A DNA stretch of 64,000 nt from Lysinibacillus pakistanensis (lineage in GTDB: Bacteria; Bacillota; Bacilli; Bacillales_A; Planococcaceae), in the NCBI RefSeq assembly GCF_030123245.1, contig NZ_CP126101.1, positions 3,656,501 through 3,720,500 of the forward strand, in the 5' to 3' direction. Within the stretch, counting starts at the first letter, position 1. Each line of letters begins with the position of its first letter. Below are positions 16,801 through 25,145 of the stretch, piece by piece. The notes below the pieces were generated by a model. It was not told where the DNA came from. It saw only the letters and a program-made list of their open reading frames with translations, and searched no databases. The translations under genes were made by a program, and so were the position numbers.

Positions 16801-19154
16801 ATAACAAGCGTGTTAATAATAATAGGCAAGATCTCTGCAAATGCAGTCGATAAATTTCCAATATTATTGCTTATACCATTGATTAAATTAACAATCATCT
16901 CAGCACCTAATGGAATTAAACGGGTTGCTAGTTCAGCTATATTATTGATGATGTCGCTAATTGAAGTAGAAAAATTGCTAGCTACCTCATCAAATGACAT
17001 CTCACCCCTAAGCATCGCAAATACATCTTGTAACAGTGTTGTGTGATTATAAAGTTTTAAAAACAGACTTATAAGTAATCCCCATGGACCTAATAGCATT
17101 AATAACACTGAAGCAATTGATTCTAATGCTATTTTCAATGCACTCATAGCATTACTCATATTAACTACATCAGTGACAATCGATAACTTTTCTTTTAGGC
17201 TAGCTAGTAATCCGGTAACTGTACCTATAGCTCCAGACCAGGCAGACATCATCATACTTGGGACTTCACTCATTTTTGAACCAAATACAGTTACTGCTGA
17301 TGTAATGCTATTAAAAACAGGCACCATTTTTGTACCTAAAGTTGTAAAGAAGTCACTTATTGGGTCCCAGTATTTAATAATTAACACTGCTGCTGTAACT
17401 AACGCTGCTACTGTAAGACCAATTGGACTTGTAAGTGCGGCGAATACTGTACCTAAAAATGCGAATTTAGTAGCTAAAAATGCAGCTAGACCACCCGCCT
17501 CGGCAATTGCTAAAGATAGTGTTCCAATAGCCCCTACAATTGTACCAACAGAAGAAATTAATGTACCTATCACAATTAATACAGGACCTATAGCTGCAAC
17601 AAAACCACCAATAACAATAATCATTTTACGTGTTGATTCATCAAATTCCGAAAATTTTTCAACCATTGGTGTAATCTTATCCACCACAGAAATTAACATT
17701 GGAATTAAAATTTGACCAAAGGTAATACCTACTTCTGTGACTTTATTTTTTAACATTGCTAATTGAGATGCAGTTGTTGCATATCGTTGTTCAGCTTCAT
17801 TAGTTAATGCAGTATTTTCCTTCCAGGCATCAGTTGAAGTTGCTACTGCAGATGATAATAAATCTGATGCCCCGGCCATACGCATCATTACATCTGATTC
17901 ATAGATACCTTTGATACCTAAATCTCGTAAGGCCTCTGATAAGTTACCACCTTCGGCTGATGTTTTAGCAAGTCCTTTAATAAGTAAGTCAAGTCCTGAA
18001 ATAGCATCTGTTTCCCATATTTTTTTAAACTCTTTACTTGTTACACCTGCTGCATCTGCAAATGAAGCTAAAGATGCTCCGCCTAATCCAACTGATTTAT
18101 CAATTTTCTTTAATACAGTTGTCATGGCAGTACCACCCATTTCAGCTTGGATGCCTAAACTGGACATAGTACCAGCTAATGCCATAATTTGCGCTTCAGA
18201 CATACCTACCTGTGCACCTTGTGCAGCAAGTCTCATACCCATGGACATAATTTCAGCTTCGGTTGTTGCCATCGTATTACCAAGACCAACAATACTAGAT
18301 CCTAAACGGTCGAAATTATCTTGTGACATTCCCACGATGTTAGCAAAACGAGCAAACTCTGTAGCTGCTTGTTCACGTGTCATGTTTGTGGATTCTCCAA
18401 GATCAATAATAGTTCGTGAGAAAGACAGTATTTTGTCCTCCGCAATCCCCAACTGTCCAGCAGATTCAGCCACAGATGCTATATCACTCGCACTTGCTGG
18501 CAACTCTTTAGCCATGTCACGTATGCCTTTTTCGAGCTTTGCAAAGCCTTCCTCACTCGTATCAACAGTTTTGCGTACTCCTGCGAACGCACTTTCAAAG
18601 TCTATAGCCGCTTTGGCTGCTCCTGCACCTAATGCAGTTAATGGAGCTGATATTTTCATGGACAAATCTTTACCAATGCTTGTCATTTTGTCGCCAACTG
18701 CTTTTAGTTTTTCACTTGCGGCAGTTGCAGCAGCGCCAAATTTCCCCCAAGCCGTTTGTGATTGAGCTAATTCACGTTCTAATCGATCTAATTCAGCAGT
18801 AGTCTCATTTAGTTCCCTTTGTGTACGGTCCATTTCTGCTGAAGCTCTGTTAAGTTGTACGGCCAATCGTTCTGCTTGTACTGAGTTTTCTCCATATTGT
18901 TGTTTAGCCTTTTCATATTCTTGAGATAAACGGCGTACTTTAGTTTGTTGTCCTTCAAGTAAACGACTGTATGCCTCTTGCTTTTGACGCAATCCGTCAA
19001 TAGAAGAACCCCATTCACGCCCTCGATTTTGTAAGCCGCGTATTTCTTGCCCCATTGCTTGTAAAGTACGATTCATCGATGCAATAGAACGCTCAAATTG
19101 TGCATTATCAAGTGACAATCGCACCCTTAAATTACCTACATCACCTGTTGTCAT
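13824..19154 (-). CDS. Tail tape measure protein
   Basis: With 1776 residues this is the longest gene of the window; its length sets tail length. The N-terminal 150 residues are a coiled coil, then comes the phage_TMP region (about 190-460: FESAFAGVRKTVDTSEEG, MGGTAMTTVLKKID). Residues about 800-1190 are a long series of hydrophobic repeats of the form LIEAGIxIIxxLVxGIxxALP. Two copies of an IKSPSRV motif (about 1230 and 1690) frame a second coiled coil. The long hydrophobic segments suit a protein that inserts into the host membrane during DNA delivery. Confidence 0.95.
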   Translation of the reverse strand: MTTGDVGNLRVRLSLDNAQFERSIASMNRTLQAMGQEIRGLQNRGREWGSSIDGLRQKQEAYSRLLEGQQTKVRRLSQEYEKAKQQYGENSVQAERLAVQLNRASAEMDRTQRELNETTAELDRLERELAQSQTAWGKFGAAATAASEKLKAVGDKMTSIGKDLSMKISAPLTALGAGAAKAAIDFESAFAGVRKTVDTSEEGFAKLEKGIRDMAKELPASASDIASVAESAGQLGIAEDKILSFSRTIIDLGESTNMTREQAATEFARFANIVGMSQDNFDRLGSSIVGLGNTMATTEAEIMSMGMRLAAQGAQVGMSEAQIMALAGTMSSLGIQAEMGGTAMTTVLKKIDKSVGLGGASLASFADAAGVTSKEFKKIWETDAISGLDLLIKGLAKTSAEGGNLSEALRDLGIKGIYESDVMMRMAGASDLLSSAVATSTDAWKENTALTNEAEQRYATTASQLAMLKNKVTEVGITFGQILIPMLISVVDKITPMVEKFSEFDESTRKMIIVIGGFVAAIGPVLIVIGTLISSVGTIVGAIGTLSLAIAEAGGLAAFLATKFAFLGTVFAALTSPIGLTVAALVTAAVLIIKYWDPISDFFTTLGTKMVPVFNSITSAVTVFGSKMSEVPSMMMSAWSGAIGTVTGLLASLKEKLSIVTDVVNMSNAMSALKIALESIASVLLMLLGPWGLLISLFLKLYNHTTLLQDVFAMLRGEMSFDEVASNFSTSISDIINNIAELATRLIPLGAEMIVNLINGISNNIGNLSTAFAEILPIIINTLVMIIPQIILLAADIITNLANGITTNLPLIVNAITSLIELITTTISTLIPQLVEVGVSILSTLIEGIVTALPVIIEVVVQLIDTLISTLTATLPLLIDSGLLIIQTLLDGILTALPLILESALNIVLSLVEGITTALPAVIEVGLSVITTLLEGIVGALPTIVEAALTIIIALVGALILLLPKIIEAGIQIIVALVDGLIKAIPAIIEAALTLIVSLVEAIIKLLPQLIDAGIKIVEALVEGLIQIIPQLIEAGITLITELLKAILKLLPQLLSAGAELITALVKGVLSILGQLLTTGGKLILGLLGKILSFTGQLLSAGGTLIGKLVSGILSILGDVVGAGAKLITGLIDKILSFTKNLLSAGKDLVISLKDGVVEKTNDMIKVGKDLVSGLIKGITNMATDAIEAITGVVDGVVNKAKSLLGIKSPSRVFAQIGAWTSEGWAIGIEEKGSMVKDAVSDIALAAQDIAEHYVSEEKKLRKDAADQIAKIEKDKNDSIAKLQRNASESNQKAAQSETQKINAIYAAAKKKKRNLTKDEIAKVQQLRNEASSKRTKNSRDTNEKIAKIEEQAADKIKKIKEKSTKDIVSLDNKMNKDLLEETKRYIDDKKSLDQLSLIEEAHIWEQSMKLFAEGTKERVKAQQEYRKATEAVSKEITAINTDFQNQIQKINDDLVKQEETLTKAYTDAVDKRAQSLVSFKGLFDAFKVEIDVTGEQLIANLHSQVDGFKLWQSEIEKISGRAIDKGLIEELRQMGPNALPQLVALNQLTDSQLQQYSDLYKEKSKLARKQAETELKGMKDDTDKQIKALRDTANKQLTTLGNEWNEKIKSLTKSTSTELSSLEQIGKDAGNGLLQGLSSTATSIQKKAQEIADSVSKTISKALQIKSPSRVMKGFGVNIGEGLVIGMDDMLNKVTNAAGRLASSVEGSMSFTADTNSLNRATSVTTNNTNNTPINITLHYNGAGSERDAFNIVDIVEKELGSRFKNNLRLQGSKG

Positions 19155-19172
19155 TATTATTTCACCATCTTT

Positions 19173-19379
19173 CTACCACTGGACTTGGTCTGCATAAGCA
19201 CGTGGTGCATGCTCTTCTTCTTTTTTCCATCCTTTAAAAATACAATGTCTATCCCAAAGTGCTAATAGCTTGCGTGGTGTTGCCCTCCACACTGTTGCTT
19301 CAGTCATGTTCAAATGAACTGTTCCGATGTATATAAAAAAATCCGCTGGCAACTCTTTGTCGCCTTGCGGATTGCTTAC
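19173..19379 (-). CDS. Tail assembly chaperone T extension, made by -1 frameshift
   Basis: The frame is open without any start-site signal and continues exactly from the slippery site at the end of the upstream gene: after shifting at GGGAAAG it reads VSNPQGDKELPADFF and then MTEATVWRATPRKLLALWDRH to a stop 19 bases before the tape measure start. This is the classical G/GT arrangement of long-tailed phages, in which a small share of chaperone G carries a C-terminal T domain that binds the tape measure. The extension has 68 residues. Confidence 0.85.
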   Translation of the reverse strand, partial: VSNPQGDKELPADFFIYIGTVHLNMTEATVWRATPRKLLALWDRHCIFKGWKKEEEHAPRAYADQVQW

Positions 19380-19385
19380 TTTCCC
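19341..19385 (-). promoter_or_regulatory. Programmed -1 frameshift signal (slippery heptamer plus stem-loop)
   Basis: GGGAAAG (19385 to 19379 on the minus strand) is the same slippery heptamer as in lambda G/GT. It covers the last two sense codons of the upstream gene. Six bases further the hairpin 19341-19372 begins (arms ATCCGCAAGGCGAC and GTTGCCAGCGGAT), the right distance for a stimulatory structure. A run of seven T follows, so it might also terminate some transcripts. Confidence 0.85.
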
Positions 19386-19705
19386 TCACCATCTGTGGAC
19401 GGCATAGCGTTATTAAATGCAGTAGTTAAAGCATCTACAATTTGATGAATATTTTTTAAATCGATTAGTGCGCCAACCTCTTTTTCTGTGATGCCCTCGT
19501 TCTCACCATTAGCTAAAGCAATATGCAGTAATGCACGGATTTTTTTCAAATCTTGCATATCAATACCTTCAAATGCTTTAGTCAAATCGCCAAATTTATC
19601 TTGTAATTCACATAGGGCATTTAAATCAAATTTAGCTTCAAATTTACGACCCTTTAACTCAACTTTTACGCCTTCATCTTTCATAATTTCTGCTTTTTTA
19701 GACAT
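19376..19705 (-). CDS. Tail assembly chaperone G
   Basis: This 109-residue, mostly helical protein (KFDLNALCELQDKFGDLTKAFEG, ALLHIALANGENEGITEKEVG) has the pattern of the Firmicute phage tail chaperone family. Position between tail tube and tape measure is diagnostic. Its last two codons carry the slippery site that yields the longer GT form. Confidence 0.88.
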   Translation of the reverse strand: MSKKAEIMKDEGVKVELKGRKFEAKFDLNALCELQDKFGDLTKAFEGIDMQDLKKIRALLHIALANGENEGITEKEVGALIDLKNIHQIVDALTTAFNNAMPSTDGEGK

Positions 19706-19744
19706 CTAAAATCTCTCCCTTTGGTTTTATTTTGCATAATAAAA

Positions 19745-19769
19745 AGAGAGCGAGATTAATCGCCCTCTT
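19745..19769 (-). terminator. Terminator after the tail tube gene
   Basis: Arms AGAGGGCGA and TCGCTCTCT type (one mismatch) around a short loop, followed on the minus strand by TTTTTATTATGC. It lies between the tail tube and chaperone genes and may reduce read-through downstream of the highly expressed tube gene. Confidence 0.75.
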
Positions 19770-19784
19770 AAACTTTTTAAAATA

Positions 19785-20390
19785 TTAAGGTGTAGGTGTT
19801 GTTGAACCTACATAAACTTTTTCAAACCAATTTTTAATAATAGATGCATCTACATTCTCATCGTCCTCATCTACAAACATACGTTTAATACCTTCACCTT
19901 TAGAGTTCTTAACAAATTCTGAGTTAACAAATACACCTTTGACTGATGGTGTGTTGTACTCAACACTTTCACCTTTAGTTTTGTAATTTTCCTCTGGTAA
20001 CTGGAAATTGCCTTTGTAGTACCAGAAATAACGGTACTTACCATTAGATTTCAGGCTTCGGAATGCCAATGCAATACTAGGTGCCACATCACCTGATGCA
20101 TCGATTACAACGCCATCAGCATTAATTTCTTTTCCTAAAATATCTGCATAGACTGCGTTTGCCAGCGCATCAATTTTAAATTCCATTTCTGTTTCGCCTT
20201 CTGCTGAAGTGGACTCTGCTGCTCCATCATCAGCGTATAAAACAGCGTTACTTGTCTTTGGTGTAACTTTAGCCTCGATTGCCTTAGCTAATTTCTTGAT
20301 TGGATTAACGAATGCTGTAGTAGCATCTGTAGCTCCTGGTGCGATCTTTGTATAATGAATATCTGATAAACCGATTAATACTCCTGCCAT
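19785..20390 (-). CDS. Major tail (tube) protein
   Basis: The protein has 201 residues and opens with MAGVLIGLSDIHYTKI, followed by the acidic, beta-rich pattern of the phi13-type major tail protein family (LADALANAVYADILG-like segment, then YRYFWYYKGNFQLPEENYKTKGE). It polymerises to form the tail tube. It ends in TPTP-stop, the same end as the major capsid protein. Confidence 0.88.
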   Translation of the reverse strand: MAGVLIGLSDIHYTKIAPGATDATTAFVNPIKKLAKAIEAKVTPKTSNAVLYADDGAAESTSAEGETEMEFKIDALANAVYADILGKEINADGVVIDASGDVAPSIALAFRSLKSNGKYRYFWYYKGNFQLPEENYKTKGESVEYNTPSVKGVFVNSEFVKNSKGEGIKRMFVDEDDENVDASIIKNWFEKVYVGSTTPTP

Positions 20391-20405
20391 AATTAAATAG
20401 CCTCC

Positions 20406-20729
20406 TTATTTGTCATAATAAAAACGATAGGCTTTGTGATATATTTTGGTATCCTTCTCGTAATCTTCGAAAAAGGAATTCCTCACAAATCCTATCGCTT
20501 GTAATTGATCTTTAACGCTCTCTGTGAGCGCTTCTATATCTCCCTTACCCCAAACATCAACTTGAACGGAATAACGTGTCATTTGCTCTGTATCATCAGC
20601 CTGTAACGCTCCTCGTTCGTTGTAACGGAAGAAGGTAATATAAGTTGTTTCTGTACCTGTATATACTTGATACATGACAGGTACACCCAAAGGAAGTAAC
20701 GCGTCACGTATGATTTTATTAATACTCAC
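20406..20729 (-). CDS. Tail terminator/completion protein
   Basis: A 107-residue protein between the HK97 gp10-like gene and the tail tube gene, the place of the tail terminator in this phage class. The segment TYITFFRYNERGALQADDTEQMTRYSVQVDVWGKGDIEAL is typical of that family (fold of lambda gpU/SPP1 gp17). The start overlaps the previous stop (ATGA type). Confidence 0.75.
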   Translation of the reverse strand: MSINKIIRDALLPLGVPVMYQVYTGTETTYITFFRYNERGALQADDTEQMTRYSVQVDVWGKGDIEALTESVKDQLQAIGFVRNSFFEDYEKDTKIYHKAYRFYYDK

Positions 20730-21106
20730 AAGTGCATCCTCCTTTGTAATTCTTGTTTCATGATTTCAATGATTCGATTCATTTCGCGTTCGAATGTAGG
20801 ACGGAACCATGGACGAGCTGGCATTTTAGATGTCCCATGCTCGTGGAAGTAGAGGTAGAAAGCATCATTATTTTGATTACTTAAACCTACAGCAAGAGAA
20901 TTGTCCACGATTTTATTGTCAATAACCATTGACTCTTTTGATCTTCCAGAACGCTTTTTAAAACCGAAATTATACACATTTTCTTCTAACTTTTCTTTTA
21001 GATGTTCAGCTGCTTTATTTAAAGTAGGCTCTAGTATACTATCAGAATCTAGTCGCTGTTGTAATGTCCTTTGTAGCTCCTCTAAACCTGTGAAATCAAT
21101 CCTCAT
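20726..21106 (-). CDS. HK97 gp10-like neck/tail completion protein
   Basis: The start ATG 21106 follows AGAGGTGAT; a longer frame reaches upstream into the previous gene and is unlikely. The 126 residues begin MRIDFTGLEELQRTLQQ and end with YLYFHEHGTSKMPARPWFRP, the signature of the HK97 gp10 family, which acts at the head-tail interface. Confidence 0.85.
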   Translation of the reverse strand: MRIDFTGLEELQRTLQQRLDSDSILEPTLNKAAEHLKEKLEENVYNFGFKKRSGRSKESMVIDNKIVDNSLAVGLSNQNNDAFYLYFHEHGTSKMPARPWFRPTFEREMNRIIEIMKQELQRRMHL

Positions 21107-21116
21107 AGCATCACCT

Positions 21117-21437
21117 CTAAGGCTTGCGAACAACGGCAATGATTGTTTGTGTATTTTGCAATTCATCATCATTTAAAACAGCTTGTATGTCATAAATATA
21201 ACCTTTAAAAATAATGCGTTGCTTGGCATTTAAACCTTTTGTATATCGCACAATAAAGCGATGTGTTTCGGTATTTATTTCAGCGGCTGCTTTGATAACT
21301 TCTGAACCTTTTACTGTTTTAATATCAGACCACAGATAACAGTTTGTCGTCCAGTCCTCCACAGGATAACCATTTTCATTAACCCTCTCAATAAACTCTT
21401 GAATCTCAATCCTATGTCTAAATCTCGCTGGATTCAT
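21117..21437 (-). CDS. Head closure (head-tail adaptor) protein
   Basis: This 106-residue protein (RFRHRIEIQEFIERVNENGYP, ETHRFIVRYTKGLNAKQRI) fits the SPP1 gp16/phage head-tail joining family. It seals the portal vertex after packaging. It overlaps the upstream connector gene by 20 bases. Confidence 0.85.
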   Translation of the reverse strand: MNPARFRHRIEIQEFIERVNENGYPVEDWTTNCYLWSDIKTVKGSEVIKAAAEINTETHRFIVRYTKGLNAKQRIIFKGYIYDIQAVLNDDELQNTQTIIAVVRKP

Positions 21438-21741
21438 TGATATTCACCAACTTTAATTGCAAAATCATATGTTGAACAGAAAACGGAACTATGTTTTGTG
21501 CATTTTGCGAAGCAACTTGACGATTTTCATAATAATGAGATGCAAGAGTAAGGATAGCTAAACGGTGTAATGAATATAATTCAATTCCATTTTCATTAAC
21601 TTCATATAAATCTTGTGGAAGACGAACACCTGAATTTTCTAATGTTTTACTTGCGCTTGTAAGAAACAAATTCAATGTTAAATCTTCATAGTTTCCATTA
21701 ATACGTGAATATTCCTTAAATTCTTCAAGTAATGAGCTCAT
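21418..21741 (-). CDS. Head-tail connector (HK97 gp6-like adaptor)
   Basis: This 107-residue helical protein (LTLNLFLTSASKTLENSGV, LHRLAILTLASHYYENR) has the pattern of the phage gp6-like connector, which binds below the portal ring. Its place, right after the capsid-side genes and before the head closure gene, agrees. Confidence 0.85.
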   Translation of the reverse strand: MSSLLEEFKEYSRINGNYEDLTLNLFLTSASKTLENSGVRLPQDLYEVNENGIELYSLHRLAILTLASHYYENRQVASQNAQNIVPFSVQHMILQLKLVNINESSEI

Positions 21742-21974
21742 TATTCATCACTCTTTTCATCTGAGGAAGGTTGCCTTGAAGCTTGCTTTGTAGTGGCTTT
21801 TTTAGGCTCTTCTACAGCTTTTAAGAATGCTACCCTGTATTCTTTATGGACTTCTGTTAAAAGCTCTGCACGAGTCTTAACAAGCTTTTTACCATCGACT
21901 GGATAGATGTCACCTATCTCATAAATGTGACCGTCATGATTGTTTTCTTTGAATCGATTAATTACTTTGTACAC
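21741..21974 (-). CDS. Small head-module protein, unknown
   Basis: A 77-residue protein with an SH3-like start (MYKVINRFKENNHDGHIYEIGDIYP) and a Lys/Glu/Ser-rich tail. Small genes between capsid and connector in this phage class are often called head fibre or decoration-like proteins, but nothing here proves it. It overlaps the next gene by one base. Confidence 0.65.
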   Translation of the reverse strand: MYKVINRFKENNHDGHIYEIGDIYPVDGKKLVKTRAELLTEVHKEYRVAFLKAVEEPKKATTKQASRQPSSDEKSDE

Positions 21975-22002
21975 TCAATTCACCTTCTTTCAATAAATTA
22001 AA

Positions 22003-22034
22003 AACTCCTCCCCTTTTATTAAGGAGTAGGAGTT
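22003..22034 (-). terminator. Hairpin overlapping the capsid stop codon
   Basis: Arms AACTCCTACTCCTT (which encode the last capsid residues TPTP) and AAGGGGAGGAGTT, followed by TTTTTAA on the minus strand. It may limit transcription past the strongly expressed capsid gene. Confidence 0.55.
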
Positions 22035-23161
22035 ACTTCTGCAATACGGAATGCAGAGTTTAAAGAACGTTTTTGATCATACCAAGCTGTTAATACAAAT
22101 AGGTAATCACCAGAATCCACGTTTTTATCAGTGTCATATGTCATTGCATCATAGTTGATACGGAAGAAGTTAAAATCACCCACGATTGGATTAACTGCAG
22201 CATCAACAAATTCTACTGGCTTACCAATGACTTTCTCGGCAGGAGTGTCGTAGAAATTTGTTGTTCCATTTGATAAAGCTTTAATGATTGTTAGGTAATC
22301 GGCATAACGCATAACGACTTTTGCATTTTCGCGATAATCCTCATGTAAATCAGCGATCGCATTTGTAATAGCTTCAAATAAATCTTTTCCTGACACTCGT
22401 TTAATATCTGTGCCATTATAAAACGACATGTGTCCTAATCCAGTTTTAGGTGTTGTTGCAAGAGCATCTTTTTTCTCTTTTGCTGCAAGACCTGACTTTA
22501 AAGCATTTTCAACAAATTGTGTTAATTCAACATCAGTACCATGAATAACTGTATCTGAAATTTTTACTTTAACTTTGAACTTGTTACGGCTAAAGGTAAC
22601 AGTATCACCTGTTAATTTCATCTCTTTTGCAGTTTGTTCATCAGTAATAAAATCGTCATCATCCAATGAGTAAGCAATTTTCGGAAGCTCTAATCCTTTA
22701 ATTGCACTCACTTGAGCAACTTCACGTAATTGGTTTTTAGCAAATGGCTCATGTACTAATTCGTTTTGCATGTTTGTTGGGAAGAATTTATCTCCACCTG
22801 TTGGGTTGCCCCCTGGTAAGGCAATTAGTGCTTTTACATCTTCTGAAATAGCTCTTCCTTGTACTGCTGCGCGAATAAACTCCGCTTTAGCTGCGATTGC
22901 TTTTTGTTTAGGGTCCTCAATCCCTGCAGTAATATCTTTACGTTGTTCAAATTTCGCCTTCTGTTCAGCTTCCAGTTGATCATGTTGAGCCTTAATTACA
23001 TCAAAACGAGCTTGCATATCATCCTTTTGATCTTTTAAAGCTGTAATGTCTTCACGTGTTGCTTGTGGATCAATGGCTTTTGCTGTTAAATCTTTATCTA
23101 TTTTTGCTACTTGTTGACCAATAGTAGCCATGTTTTGTTTTAATTCGTATAATGTCGGCAT
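22019..23161 (-). CDS. Major capsid protein, HK97 fold
   Basis: The 380 residues begin with a coiled-coil delta domain (about 1-100, charged heptads), which serves as a built-in scaffold and is removed by the prohead protease. The HK97 core starts near residue 120 (GGNPTGGDKFFPTNMQNELV) and includes the P-domain and A-domain segments up to GDYLFVLTAWYDQKRSLNSAFRIAEV. The order protease-capsid-connector supports it. It ends in TPTP. Confidence 0.93.
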   Translation of the reverse strand: MPTLYELKQNMATIGQQVAKIDKDLTAKAIDPQATREDITALKDQKDDMQARFDVIKAQHDQLEAEQKAKFEQRKDITAGIEDPKQKAIAAKAEFIRAAVQGRAISEDVKALIALPGGNPTGGDKFFPTNMQNELVHEPFAKNQLREVAQVSAIKGLELPKIAYSLDDDDFITDEQTAKEMKLTGDTVTFSRNKFKVKVKISDTVIHGTDVELTQFVENALKSGLAAKEKKDALATTPKTGLGHMSFYNGTDIKRVSGKDLFEAITNAIADLHEDYRENAKVVMRYADYLTIIKALSNGTTNFYDTPAEKVIGKPVEFVDAAVNPIVGDFNFFRINYDAMTYDTDKNVDSGDYLFVLTAWYDQKRSLNSAFRIAEVTPTP

Positions 23162-23176
23162 TTAAATGCCCTCCTT

Positions 23177-23908
23177 TTAAATTAAGTTTAATGACTGTAA
23201 ATAAGTAAGATTCGCCTTAGAATCCGCAATAATGCCTTGCCTTTCTTCTTCAGTAAGGACTTCGCTTTCGAGCTGTAGAAGGGCCTCTGGAAGGTTTTTA
23301 AATTTCTTTGTATGTTCATTTGATAAACTAGCAACAGCACGATTTGCGCCTTCCACAACGTCACATAAGCCAATATCGTAAGCTTGTTGAGCTGACAACC
23401 ACGTTTCTTCATCCATCATTCGTTGAATTTCTTCTTGTGAAGTCTTACCATCGATTTTTGACATATAGGTTTCAATTTGCATGCCGTTAATTCGATCCAA
23501 ATCATCTGCGACTTTGCGTAATTCACTTGAATTTCCGAAAGCACCTGTCATTGCATTATGGATCATTAACATTGCATTTGAGGGCATTCGCACTTCATCA
23601 CAGCAAGCCACAATGTCACTCGCAATAGATGCTGCTATTGCATCCACATGAGCGATTGTACGAGCCTTATGTCGTTTCAACATGTTCCCAATGGCGATCC
23701 CTTCAAACACTGAACCCCCTGGACTATTCACGTAAATATGAAGTTCACTGACGTCACCAACAGCATCTAGTTTTTCTTTGAAAACCACCGATGACATTTC
23801 TCCAAACTCTTCCCAAGCCCACGGAGTAATTTCGCCCAAAATAAAAACATCCGCTGATTTACCATCAACCGATGCTTTAACATCAAAGAAAGTCTTCTTT
23901 TTATTCAA
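23177..23908 (-). CDS. Prohead protease, ClpP/S14 type
   Basis: I choose TTG 23908 as start, because GGGGGTGA stands just before it inside the portal gene's end; a longer frame upstream only shadows the portal gene. The 243-residue product has the ClpP fold with YVNSPGGSVFEG, the catalytic Ser region AIAASIASDIVA, His in MLMIHNAM and Asp downstream. It matures the capsid by removing the delta domain. The C-terminal 40 residues are helical. Confidence 0.9.
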   Translation of the reverse strand: MNKKKTFFDVKASVDGKSADVFILGEITPWAWEEFGEMSSVVFKEKLDAVGDVSELHIYVNSPGGSVFEGIAIGNMLKRHKARTIAHVDAIAASIASDIVACCDEVRMPSNAMLMIHNAMTGAFGNSSELRKVADDLDRINGMQIETYMSKIDGKTSQEEIQRMMDEETWLSAQQAYDIGLCDVVEGANRAVASLSNEHTKKFKNLPEALLQLESEVLTEEERQGIIADSKANLTYLQSLNLI

Positions 23909-25127
23909 CTTTTTCACCCCCTTCCACAGTTGTGGTAGCAGTAGAGGTACCTTTCCGTTCTTCAATAGGCATATCAATTGGGTAAAGGTCACCACTAATC
24001 CATAATTTATTTGCTTGTTCAGCTTTATCTGGAGGTAGGTCTTCCCAACCTCTAACTTCATTTTGAGTAAACCAACCATTTCGAATTCCTTGTTGATAAA
24101 ATGCTGAACGTGTAGCTGTATCACCTCGTAACAGTGAATTAACAGTAAATTTAAAGTAATAACCTTCAATTCTTTGATCTTGTGTGAGTAATTTTCTGTT
24201 AAATTCCTGTTCGTATTGACGAATAATTGGTGTAAGTGTCATCTGTACAAACTGAATCATCATCTGCTCATTGTTTGCAAATCCTCCGCCTTGTTCATTT
24301 AAAAAAGAAAGAGGAATGTTAAACACGTTTGCCACTCGAGTACGAGTTACTTTTTCTGATGAGATTGTTTCACCTGGTGTATATGTTTTTGTCATTTTAT
24401 CAATTTCAACACCTGGTTCTTGGAATAAAACACCGCCATTTTCATTATAAAAATGTTTGAAATTCGCTATAACTTCCTTTTGCTTCGCTTCTGATACGTT
24501 AGCTCCATATTTTAAAATGAATGATTCTTTCTTTTCCATTTCAGAAAGAGAAAATTCCTGAACTGCTTTATCATATTGAAGAGTATTTTTTAATACATCT
24601 AATGGTGAGATGCCTTTTATGCGATTGGATCCAGTAATATGTTTTACATGAATCATATTCATGTTGTGTATATAACTTGTTTTGTTATTCCCTCGCACTT
24701 CATACCATAATTCGCCTGTTACATCATCGATTAATGGTTTAACTTGTACATTATCAAGTACAACAAGTGATTCAGGTTGCATTAAGTAATTACGTAAAAT
24801 AATTGAATATCCATTACCATGTTCATTACGTGCTACTTCTAATTTATTAATCAGTTCCCAACCACTCATATTTGGATTTGGATTTACTAGCAAATCACTC
24901 AAATTGTTATTTTCTACATCATAGTGCTTATATAATTTAATTGGCAAACTTGAAACAGTGTTTGAAAGCCTAGTAATCACACTGAAAATAGTTTCATTTG
25001 TAACTAATTGTGAATTATCGATACCCCAAAATGTTCTCCCTTGCCATAATGAAAAATCATAGCCTTGTCCTTTCCACGTTGCATAAGCTGTGTAGAGAGA
25101 GGCTTTAAATTTGCTCCATATATTCAT
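23901..25127 (-). CDS. Portal protein
   Basis: The start is ATG 25127 (MNIWSKF), preceded by GGAGGGAGGTGA. The 408 residues match the HK97-type phage portal family: GYDFSLWQGRTFWGIDNSQ at the beginning, then HVKHITGSNRIKGISPLDV and later VANVFNIPLSFLNEQGGG. It forms the dodecameric ring through which DNA is pumped. It overlaps the protease gene by eight bases. Confidence 0.93.
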   Translation of the reverse strand: MNIWSKFKASLYTAYATWKGQGYDFSLWQGRTFWGIDNSQLVTNETIFSVITRLSNTVSSLPIKLYKHYDVENNNLSDLLVNPNPNMSGWELINKLEVARNEHGNGYSIILRNYLMQPESLVVLDNVQVKPLIDDVTGELWYEVRGNNKTSYIHNMNMIHVKHITGSNRIKGISPLDVLKNTLQYDKAVQEFSLSEMEKKESFILKYGANVSEAKQKEVIANFKHFYNENGGVLFQEPGVEIDKMTKTYTPGETISSEKVTRTRVANVFNIPLSFLNEQGGGFANNEQMMIQFVQMTLTPIIRQYEQEFNRKLLTQDQRIEGYYFKFTVNSLLRGDTATRSAFYQQGIRNGWFTQNEVRGWEDLPPDKAEQANKLWISGDLYPIDMPIEERKGTSTATTTVEGGEKVE

Positions 25128-25145
25128 TTGTTCACCTCCCTCCAA

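Noticed and set aside
20405..20425. TTTTTATTATG at the end of the tail terminator gene
   Set aside because: Here the word encodes FYYD of the protein and has no hairpin before it; it is not a member of the terminator family.
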